DNA from: Agarophyton chilense
Lineage: Eukaryota > Rhodophyta > Florideophyceae > Gracilariales > Gracilariaceae
Length of the DNA: 64,000 bases
Reading direction: 5' to 3'
NCBI GenBank assembly: GCA_030374765.1
Contig: JARGXX010000016.1
Location: forward strand, 744,001-808,000
Shown here: positions 12,084 to 22,000 of the stretch, piece after piece
Position numbering within the stretch: position 1 is the stretch's first letter
Layout: each line of letters starts with the position of its first letter
Notes under the pieces: model-generated
Told to the model about the DNA's origin: nothing
What the model saw: only the letters and a program-made list of their open reading frames with translations
Database searches by the model: none
Translations under genes and position numbers: made by a program

Positions 12084-12961
12084 CGCCCTTCAAGGGGGTT
12101 TCTTCCCAGGACTTGGAGGTTTCGCTCGCTTGAGGACTAGCTTGGTCTATGGCAAGCTATACCGCTATTGCGTGCCGATGGCCGGTTAGGTCCGGAGGTG
12201 CACAGTGGTGGAACACGTAGACTGCACGGATGCCGACGCTCGAGTGCGAGGCGTGCCACATGCGGCCCGGATTCTACCTAATGGTTATTATTATTTAGTA
12301 ATTTTCAGTATTTATTTAGCTACACTATCGCTATTTAGTGTCTATTTTTCGGGCGCGCGCCCACTGTCAGGGGCCGCGCGCTACACTACTTAGGAGGTTG
12401 AGCACGGCTCCCCAGTAAACACCTTCTTGGGAGAGTCCAAGGAGGGAGTCTTGGCTCTGAACTCTTCGCCTTCGGCGCGTCTTCACCGCATACTGCGTGA
12501 GCGCCCGTCGCACGTTAGTTCATCCACCCCTCTGTCGACCAGAGTGCTACCACCACCGTGGGTTCATATTTAAATCGCCGACACTTGTCGTAGTCTCGCC
12601 CCTGTATAGGGTTTCGCCCCCGTTTCCTCTTGTTCTCCTTTTTGGCTCTCGTGAGTGGCCGCCTCACTCACCCCGCTCGTCCCCCTCATACGAGTGTTTC
12701 CTCGCTCCTTTTCCGACAATCGCCGTGATACTGCTCCGCCTAGGATTGGTCACACCCCGGACTGTGCCGTGCTCGCCTAAACACTCTAGGTATATCCCGC
12801 CGGATTGGCCTCGGTCTTACACCCGACTTCGTCGTGCCTTTCCAGAGTGGCTCTGTTTCTGTGCTCCGCTGGGACACGTCTCCCCCGCCTGAGGCGTGTC
12901 TCTCAAGAGAGGAAGATCCCGAACATCTTCGTGGTGTCTTCACTCCAAGCGTTGTCCTACA
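12084..12961 (+). repeat. LTR, family B (copy B1)
   Basis: This 878-bp repeat aligns over its whole length with 53539-54413. It starts at the GCCCTTCAAGGGGG motif and ends GTTGTCCTACA. The two copies differ by scattered substitutions and small indels and remain highly similar. No matching internal region is attached, so this is a solo or cut-off LTR. Its right end abuts the coding part of PiggyBac copy 2 directly, meaning the LTR sits in or truncates that transposon. A TATTTAAAT stretch and a pyrimidine-rich region inside are compatible with LTR promoter function. Confidence 0.8.
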
Positions 12962-13160
12962 CAATTCTTGAACAAAAAGAATAGTACTCCTCACAAACTT
13001 CTGGAATAGCAATGGAAAGCGGAATTTTCTTTGTTATTCCATCAGTTTTCCTCCATCTTTCACGAGAAATGGGAGTTCCTGGTTGGGAACTGCTACAAGT
13101 GCTGATGAAATATCTCCTCTCACGGTCCATCCAGAGCACAAACATCATCTTTCGATCCAA

Positions 13161-13880
13161 TTAAGGCAGTTTAGAGACGATTGACACGTGCTGGCCTCGT
13201 GTCGTCATCGTAAGTTCGGCAAGTTGTTTCACAGGAAACCTTCTGGTGGCTGTTTTTGCAACCCCAATAAATGGCGTTCCTCTTTTTAAAAGTTCTTCAG
13301 CTGTTTCAAAAGATGCAAAACACGAATCGGCACAAACGACTCGATCAGTTGCGAACCAATTTTTAGCAAGTCTCATTAAAACAGCTGTTCCATGTGCATG
13401 TCCTGATTCAAAAGGCTGTTCATCTGGTTGCGTAGCTCCCATCGTGATTTCTATTTTGAGAATAATTCCACTCCTTCCACAACAAACTGTCTTTAATTCA
13501 CAACCATTTTCAGGTTTCCTATCAAGAGCAGTGTAGTGTGGAAGTCCAATTTCAATCCACTTCCCTCCAAGTCCATACCAACGTGACATACTTTCGTCTA
13601 CGCACAAAGTGTGTGACGGAGTTAAGAACGCTTTCCGATGGTCATTTATAGCTTTCAAAAACTCAGAAATGCATGGCCACCTGCATTCTTCTGATTTTTG
13701 ATATTTTTCAGACCCACTCAAAAAGATGAATCGCCTTATATTTTCAAACCGATTTCGTGACATGATCTTTCCGAGCTGCGGAGATTCGATATATTTAGAA
13801 GATGTGTCTTTAGACCGAAGCAATCTTCTATTTGAAAACTGGAAGCGTGTTATTAACACCATCAAACCGAAAAACATCAA
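13161..13880 (-). pseudogene. PiggyBac transposase, DDE domain block
   Basis: This 239-codon open block encodes the catalytic core of a PiggyBac-type (DDE_Tnp_1_7) transposase. In order it shows MFFGLMVLITRF, the SRNRFENIRRFIFLSG motif, LCVDESMSRWYG with a catalytic Asp, HYTALDRKPENG, and VCADSCFAS followed by LLKRGTPFIGVAKTATRRFP. These are hallmark segments of the family, which cuts and pastes DNA through an RNase H-like fold. The block opens at a TTG codon and is not a free gene. A further C-terminal piece (WMDRERRYFISTCSS...) continues in another frame at 12962-13160. At least two frame changes or stops separate the pieces, so the enzyme is dead as it stands. Confidence 0.85.
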
Positions 13881-13901
13881 AATTTCACCTCCTGTAGTCT
13901 T

Positions 13902-14650
13902 TTAAGCCTTTTCCCTCCAGCCGAGCGTTTGTAAATCGAACTTTTTTTCCAAATAAGCTACAGTAAACATCCACATGAAGAAATCGTATGGAGAGAGTCC
14001 CGAAGGTGCATGAATGGCGAAAATAAAATCTCCAACAGGTCCCATGACTTTCAATTGATGCATTTGCACTGGACCATTCAGAGTCAAGGATACATTTTCA
14101 GTTGTCCATTTCATCGAATGAACTTCCACAAATCTGTGTTGCGTGTCACCGTTTGTCACAGTAGGAGGGCTCAGCAGATTCATTGTGTGACAGTGATAAT
14201 CATCCGTGACAGTATGCTGCACTACATTGTTCGAAACTTTAGTAGTAATAGCAGCACGATTTATCTCCACATTGGAATTAATGGCATCTTGAGCAGTTTT
14301 CTGAACCGTGACATGATCTCCAGCTTTTACATTGCAAAGTTTGAGAGTGCATACTTTCCCGCGACCAGGTAGCTCGACGTTTATCGAGACAAAAGTATGT
14401 CTCCGATTATTTTTGACAACAACGTCCACTTTGTAACAATTCCGCTGACCAGTTTTGTCTTCCATTGTGTGTCAAAGAAGTGCTTACAGTCGCTCTCTGA
14501 TGTAGTGAGACGTGCGCGAGTATGTACTCTGTTTTCCACTACACGACGGGGATCCATAGATGATGACATATTTGAAAAATTATGAAAGAATGAAGTAAAG
14601 ATGATGTGGTTTATAGGTTTTGAACGATCTTTCGTGATCTTTGAAGTTGA
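13902..14650 (-). pseudogene. PiggyBac transposase, N-terminal blocks
   Basis: This is the upstream part of the same transposase. It starts with SSMDPRRVVENRVHTRARLTTSESDC (about 14480-14560), then changes frame. It continues as VDVVVKNNRRHTFVSINVELPGRGK and the middle GPVGDFIFAIHAPSG region down to 13902. The parallel piece in copy 1 (3874-4179) reads through the first junction in one frame, which shows that the junction in this copy is a frame shift rather than an intron. The N-terminal domain is rich in Arg and Val and is not one I can name. It is probably a family-specific extension before the PiggyBac core. Confidence 0.7.
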
Positions 14651-14741
14651 CGCCAGAGAACAACAGAGTGTTGACAACGTCTAGGCACAAAAATTTAAGG
14701 AAATTGACAAAGTTTACAAAAATTATCGATGTTATAATTAT

Positions 14742-15180
14742 GGCCTCATATGAGGCCATTTTTTATTTCTTTGTAATTAAGCAATAAATGCAATGTACGA
14801 GCTTTGTATAACTTGAACATATTGCTGAACACTTTTCCTTTGATGGCCTTAAGACTTGAAGTATGCATTACTAGATGATTGAAAGAGATATTTCTTTTCG
14901 ACATGTTTTTTTGGATAGTTTGAGGCTAAAATTATTTAATTGTTATTTTTGCGACTACTTAAGTTTGCTACACCAAAAGCGTATCGTATTAAAGAAGAGT
15001 ATTAAAGCTCTGTTTGACTCGATTCCAGAGGCTTTTCCTCAACGATAAAGATGTATGGTTTTTTTTTTGTTTTCTTCCTTTCTGCTCTACATTTGAAAAT
15101 TCATATCTTGAATGATTTTCAGTTACTTTTTAAGGGAAATTTTGGCCTCATATGAGGCCAAGCTGGTCTCAGGTGAGGCC
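14742..15180 (-). repeat. Palindrome-bounded subterminal block of PiggyBac family
   Basis: This non-coding AT-rich block of about 400 bp is framed by identical 16-bp palindromes GGCCTCATATGAGGCC, with inner flanks ATTTTTTATTTC and GAAATTTT that are themselves roughly inverted. The same block, about 75-80% alike by eye, forms the body of the MITE at 33289-33760. It is absent from copy 1, which has a single palindrome at this point. Confidence 0.75.
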
Positions 15181-15203
15181 AATCTTCCGGGCGTGTAGAC
15201 ACT

Positions 15204-16037
15204 AGATCTCATCAGAGGTTTAACGTGCAGATGCTGTCCGCGCGAATGCCAGAATATCATACGTAGTACGGCAAAGTGGATCAAATCATGAAGTTAAAGG
15301 TTAAAAGCTAGTGCTGGAGGCATTAGTTTCCCTCGCTCACCCCAAAAGAGCCAAATACGTCTCGAGATGGAACATGAGTAGTTTACGAAAGAATTTCCCC
15401 CAGAGTATCAAAGAACGAATTCTGACCTATCGATGAAGGGGTCCTTTCGATCACTACACGCCTCCTACAATATCGGCCTAGACATCCCAAATAATACCAT
15501 CTCCGCTCGATACCAAGAACGAGTTCTGGGATGGAAACTAATGGCTAATCACGAGGCGCCCACGTCCCTTAAAACGAAGTCACGAAAAGCTTGGGATCGG
15601 GCTTGATGGGGTTCCTTCCAGTTTGGGACATAGCAGAACCCTGAAACCTCTTCGTAGAGCATCTTTCTATAATCGAATTGAGTATATCCCTCGTTAACAT
15701 ATGTAACTCACTCGTGAAAACTTCAAACACATCTATCTGCTTTCTTTCTGTTCCCTATTGGATCTAATTCCCTGAAATCTCGCTCAACGAATTACCGTGA
15801 TACAGATGAACTTCTCAGCATGGCCCCGGCTAAAGGTATTCTCGCTGCGTAACTGTTGGTACCATGTCGCTGTAGTAGATTCTTCTCCTTTACGAGCGTT
15901 AGACAGTTCATGAAGCGGGACAAGCACGAAAAAGTAAAGACTTGCCCCACAATTGAAAGTAAGGCTATTACACAGACGAAAGCAAGGTTGTTAGAGATGT
16001 TCAAAATGTCGTTGTGCGATTAGTGGAAAGGAAGGTC
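15204..16037. other. Intergenic DNA and 3' flank of the giant gene
   Basis: No gene is recognised. A 70-codon minus-strand frame at 15792-16004 begins with a hydrophobic stretch but lacks an ATG and lies where the 3' untranslated region of the giant gene is expected. I see no repeats shared with the rest of the window. Confidence 0.4.
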
Positions 16038-19000
16038 TTAGAGTGGCCACCCTGCCTCTGCAACGACGAAAGCAGCGGCGCCCAGAATAAGTATAGTCCC
16101 AAACGCGATCCCGGCGACATAGCCCCCGGACACACCACTGGGTACAGCATCATCTGGAGCTCGTCGTATGTCGATGATGACCGGTTCCGAAATAATGCCC
16201 GTCCACTGAATTTCGTTGTGTCCAGAACGGGTAAGTGCCCTGACGATATTTTGCGATTCCACATACTCAATGTAGGCGCTAAGCACGAGCTCCACTGAGA
16301 ACGGGTTTAAAAAGGTGGTCACTCTGAATATCACCGAGCCGGAGAATAACTCTTCAACTTTTGCAGTTCCCAATATGGTGGGATAAGGACTCGTCGATTC
16401 GGAAGTGTTGAATTCTTCTTCAACCACAACCAGCGTCGACCCATTGCCATAGACTGGAGGCCCATCTTCAACGGAGGTGACGAACCACAGATGCCTTCTT
16501 GACAAAGTGCTAAGAGCGCTGAGGTTAACAAACTTCTGGACAATGGCGTCTGTTAAATCGCATGTTTTTGTCAAGTTTGGTCCTGCCACTTGAAGACCCA
16601 GGCGCACTCTTTGGAAGTTGTCGGTTCTCGCCAGGAGTGAGGAGTCGGGAATAACCGGTGGTCTATCTGGGCACGGTGGTACGGGAATAACGGTGGGGCT
16701 AAAGGCTGGTGTCCAAGGTAATTCGCTAGAAACCAACGATGGATTCGGTTCTCCCGTAATGTATAATGTCGGTGAAGGCAAACTCAGCGTCTCAATAGCC
16801 ACTATTATCGAAAGTTCGGGAGAGCTAGAAGCCTCTAGAGAGCCAAGGAGAATTACAGATGTTGGGGTAATACTAGAACTTTCAGATGACATGATGCTCG
16901 GTAGAATTGAAGCGGGCGGAACTCCTGTGAAAGAAAAAGTAGACTGTGGTTTTGCAGATACTACAGGAGTAAAAGTTGCCAATCGCGTCGACATGAAAGG
17001 GGTAGGATCTACAGCATTCAGTCGGGACGACGGGGAGTTGGTTAAAGCTATGGTACTCGAACTCGGAGTGGGACTGATGGTTGAAACGGTGAGACCAGGG
17101 CTGCTCGAGGCCAGCCCAGGAAACATGCTGATCTCAAGGCTTGACAATAGACTCGATGGAGTTTGATACGGCGAGCTGCTAAGAACCTCAGCCAAACTGC
17201 TCGGGGCGGCACTGCCAGTTTGACTCCATGTAGCTGTTTGCGACGCAGATGGGAACGTCGAAAAAGCAGCAGGACCAGATCCCATGGGAAGCGACGATTC
17301 AGGTGATTGAGACGGCGTCGAACTTACATCAATATTGGAAAAACTCAAAGTTGCACTTCCGGTCAGATTGACCATAGATGCAGACGGAAATTCTGAAAAC
17401 GGGGAAGGGTCAGTATCTAGAATGGGAGAGCTCCCTGAAGAAGCTGTTGGTTGTGAGCTGTCCCGAGTTTGCAGTGTAGAACTTGGAGAGGCCGACGTGA
17501 ACGTAGCCCCAGAGCTTATAGTTGATGTAGCGGTGCTCTTTGGAGATGCGGAAGTTCTAAACTGTGACGATGTTGATGGGGTATTAGTGAAGAAAGTCGT
17601 CTTGATTGGTACTTCCGTCTCCAAATCTGGAATTATGCTCGGCCTGTTGATTGCATCTGAATCGGTGACCGTGGATGATGGCGTCTCAGACGATGGGCTC
17701 CGAGAGTCGCCAAACGACTGGCTCTGACTGGGGCTTTCACTTGAAGTCGGTTTGACAAGCCACGATGCAGAAGGGGTAATGGAATCTGAAACATCGAAGC
17801 GCGGCGTTGGCGTTGTAGTAGCAGACGTCGTTCTCGATGGCGTTACACTCAAAGGAATCTTAGATGCTACAGGCGTAGCGCTCATGACTATGCTTGTCCC
17901 AGTTGGGGAAAATTTATCAGATGGTGAGGGGATCCCCGACGCGCGGTCATTCTGGGTTTCCGATATTGGCGATGTTGGCGTACTTGAAGATTTGGAAGTT
18001 GAAATGAGCGGAGGAGTAAAGGATCCCTGCGAGGAAGTGGTTGGAGAAATGCTGAACGAAATAGATAAGTCCCCTTGAGTGCTGATAGTTGGTGATGGCG
18101 GAGGTGGTACGGATAAGATTGGGAACACACTGGCTGAGACACCAGCAACTGATCCCATCGGCATCGATAGTGTCAAGCTCGGGGTGGGGCTTTTTGATGG
18201 AACGAGTACTGATCGTGAAACTTCTGGCAGAGCAGAAAACTCCTGAGAAAATGGTACAGAACGAAGCGGCTGCGATGCGGTACTGGGTTCCAAAGTTGCA
18301 ATAGGTATAGAAGGATCCGGGTTCACTACGCTTTCCGTAGGTGAGCCAGATATGGACAAAAAGGGCGATACTGTTGCAACAGGTGACGTTTCGATTGACT
18401 GCAGGCCATCGGGTGATGATGATATGGTTGAAATGATTCCCGAGGTCAACTCCTGTGGCATAATCGAAAGCATTGGCATGGTAGTCGTTTTTAACGATAG
18501 CGGAAGCTCACTTGCAGCAGGAGTGAATGCTAGATCCGCGCTGTAGGTTGGTACTTCAAATGGGGTTTTCAGGACAGGCTCAGTGGGTTGCAATGAAAAG
18601 CTTTCGCGGATCCCTGGTGAAGAGACCCCAGACGTAGAGAGTATATCTTTGTTCGTTTCAGAAAGCGGGACATCTGTGGCATCCGCGCTGTGGACGGGTG
18701 TTTCCAGCAAGTCGGTCGGCAACGAGTATACGGGTCGGAGGACCGGGCTGCTGGCTTCTGGTGAACCCTCTTTTGACGTGATCAACTCTGCAGTCTGCAC
18801 TGGAGGGAGCGATGCGGCGTTATCCGCGTCAGTGAAATATACTCCTTGTGAAATGGTAAGAACTAGCCCAGTTTCCGATGGAGCAACGTTCTGACTCGCT
18901 TCTGGCGAGAGAAGGTCAGGCGTGCTTCGTATCGACTTCTCTATTGGGAAAAATGAACTTGATGCTTCTCCAGTAATCACAGTTGTCTCCTTTAGCTCAA

Positions 19001-22000
19001 GCGATCCGGCCTCATCCGATTGCAATGCAGGGGAGAGTAAAGGAGACGCTTCCAAGTTCGTGATCGCCCGCGGCGAGGAGAAGTGTGCATCAGTCGTGAA
19101 AGGCGTAGAAGAAAGCGAACTCAAAGGATCTAAATCAAGCGACGGGAACTCCTTTGATTCAGTTGGACTCAATTTCGGCAATAGTGGAGTGAAAACGTCA
19201 CTGGCTTCTGGCAAGAAAGCGTCATGCGTGACACGCGTCGAAGGCTCTACCGGAGAGAATGAAGACATACCATTCGTGGTAAAAAGAGGTGTTTCCTGCT
19301 CCGCAATTGCTCGGCTTGCCTCTAATGGCCATGGAGCAACTGTCTGACTTACTTCCGGAGCAATTGCAGTTACGATTAGTATTATAACCTCCGAAGGAAA
19401 GAGTGAGTGCAATTCAACCACAAAGGTAGGTTTTACATCAGCGCTCAATGTAGCCCACTCTGCAGGCCCCAGCGTGGGTCCTGGACTGACTTCCGACAGC
19501 GGCATTTCAAATGACGTGGGCTCCAATGTCTTGAAATCCGATGGCGCACTCCAGATATCTGACCCAGGGGACGGATTAGGGTTGAAAGACTCCCCTAACT
19601 CTGATGATTGTGGGGTAATTGTCAGGCTCGGTTCTAGCAAAGCAGCCGCCGTCGGTGCATTTGTCTCCAAAGCAGAAGCTGTGGGTAAAACATCAGCACT
19701 AGACATAGGATTGGCTTCAAGAGATTGAAGCCAGGTCTGTTGTGGAGTCAAGGTTGGTACCGATCCCGACTGATAAGTTGGAGAAGTGAAACTCTGGCTC
19801 TCTTCTGTTAGAACCAGCTGCGAAGGCGAAGGGGCAAAGGTCTGGCTCAATTCTGGTAGTAACAACAGCGAAGCCTCGGGAGTAGAGACAGGGTTCGTCG
19901 ATACAACCAGCTGGGAAGGTATGGGGCTGAAAGCTTGGCTCAAGTCCAACAACGGTACGCTTGGTGTGATAAATTCTATGGTTTCAGACGGAACAATAGC
20001 ACTGGAACCCTCCTGACTAATGAGAGGTGTAGTCTGGATTGATAGAATCGTCTCCATCGGTTGAGCGGTTTCCGTCTGGGCCACCTCATGTAACGACGGG
20101 ATCGGTTCAGAAGCTTCGATCGTAGCGACTGTGCTTATAGCCACTTCGAAGGGGGACGAAGACATCTCGAGGGGTAAGAAAACTTCGCTGGGGTGCAGAG
20201 TAATAACCTGGCTCAATTCCGATGAGAACACGACAAACGGACTCGGTTGTGTCGTAAGAGGGTCGATAAAAATTGTACCGCTAGGCATCGGAGGTCTTTC
20301 CAAGGGTTGGACCACCTCTGTTGGCTGTTGAATCGCATCACGGCTCACCTCTGGAACATATACACCCGAAGCCGTTGGCTCTGCAGTCTCGAAAGCTATC
20401 TTGTTCAAAGCACCTGTGCTAGACAACGGAGATGCTTCGAGCTCCGGTAGCTGCAACATCGACTGCTGTGGGGTCCATGTCTGGCTGGCTTCCGATTGAG
20501 TGACATCAAACGGAACTGGTGTTACAGGTGGTATTGAAGAAAAAGTAAGACGAGCACCCGTACCATCCGACTTGGTTTCTTGGGGATATATCAGCTCTGA
20601 AGGTTGGAGCGCAAAAGATTCGCTGGGCTTTGGGAAGTCGTTTTCAGTTGATGCCGGGCTCTTAGAACCCAGGGGGGAACCTGAGACGGTGCTTTCCATA
20701 CCAGGTGTCATTTGAAGATTGGGAGAAGTCAAGATGAAGGGCTGTGAGCTTGCTTCAGCGCGGAAGGGTGTCGTCATTAAGTCGAGTGGTGCCAATTCAG
20801 TAGGTTGGGGGTTAGCAGACTGGCTGAGCTCCGGGGACAACATGCCTGATAGAGTCGAAATCGATGTCTGAATTGAGAGTAATGGTGTAGTGATATCTGC
20901 GTCCAAGGGAGGCACTGTTCTTGAAACCTCTGTGGGCACCGCATCTGACTCAGGTGAAAAAGTTTCATCATTTGGCCCCGGTGTTCCAAGAAGCTTAGGC
21001 CTCGGATCTAACGACAAAGGCAAAGTTGAAGACCGATAGTCGCTCGGCGTCACCTCTGCACTGTTTGTTAGCATTACCAACGGTGTCACTGATGCACTTG
21101 CCTCTGGGAGGACTGAGATCAAACCCGAGGGCATTTGTCCAGGGTTTGTTGAAACTGGTTGTGACGCAAACATGGTGGGCTCCATACTCTCTGAAGAGTA
21201 CGACTGTGTCAGTGATAGAGTCGCTGATATGACGTCCACAATTATTTCTGGATTCTGCAGAACAGGGGCAATGCTCACACTTGGCGTGGCGGAGACTATG
21301 CCGATTGCTTTAGTGGGCGAGTTCGTGGGTGGAGAGATAAGAATACTCCCTGATGGCCTCGACGATGGTGTCGAAGAAGAGGAAACATCCCCCCCAAGAA
21401 CCTCAGTCACAGCAGGATCAGCAGACATGCTGGTCGTTGCAATTTCGGACACTGGTTCCGCAACGTCAGAGGGCTCTATTATGTTATCTTTTCTCGGTAG
21501 AGGCGTCGGTGTCGGAGAAGATGACGCCAAATCAACAAATGTCGCAGATAGGCGAGGGATTGTCGATGGGCTTGTAGTAGAGGTTGTCAAGCTTCTTTGC
21601 GGATAGCGTGATGGGCTTGTTGAGGTCTCCATGGACGTGCTCAAGCTTGGGGTAGCAGAGAACATTCTTGGGACATCTGACGGGTTCTTTGAGGGGCTGC
21701 TAGTACTGCTCGCTGTTGCTGCGGAAGGGGTTTTGTCAAGCAAGTCTGATGGACTTAGACTTAGTATCGGTGGCGTAGTAGGCACGATAGAGCTTGGTGC
21801 AATTGATGACTGGTCCATACTGTCGGAAGGCGTCGCCAAATCAGAATTAGTAGGTGAAGGCTTGCGTGTTGGAGTGGCAGAGATCAGCACAACCATGACA
21901 TCAGATGTGCTAGGAGCTGCAGAGGTGCTCAAACTCGGCCCAGTGGAGACTTTTCCAAATGAAAGCGATGGGCTTATTGGCGTGTTCAGGCTTGGCAGAG

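Larger units (their letters stand above)
12962..15203 (-). mobile_element. PiggyBac-type DNA transposon, copy 2
   Basis: This is the better-kept member of the family also seen at 2515-4385. The transposase is on the minus strand, and its C-terminal part ends at LTR B. The right (5') end holds a roughly 400-bp non-coding block between palindromes at 14742-14757 and 15144-15159, both exactly GGCCTCATATGAGGCC. A degenerate third palindrome follows at 15165-15180, and the end motif CGTGTAGACACT closes at 15203. The same end motif closes copy 1 and the MITE at 33289-33760. PiggyBac elements normally insert at TTAA; no intact TTAA duplication can be assigned because the left end is lost. Confidence 0.85.

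Noticed and set aside
15792-16004. A small secreted protein next to the giant gene
   Set aside because: There is no ATG in phase, the hydrophobic start is short, and the position fits the 3' untranslated region of the giant gene.
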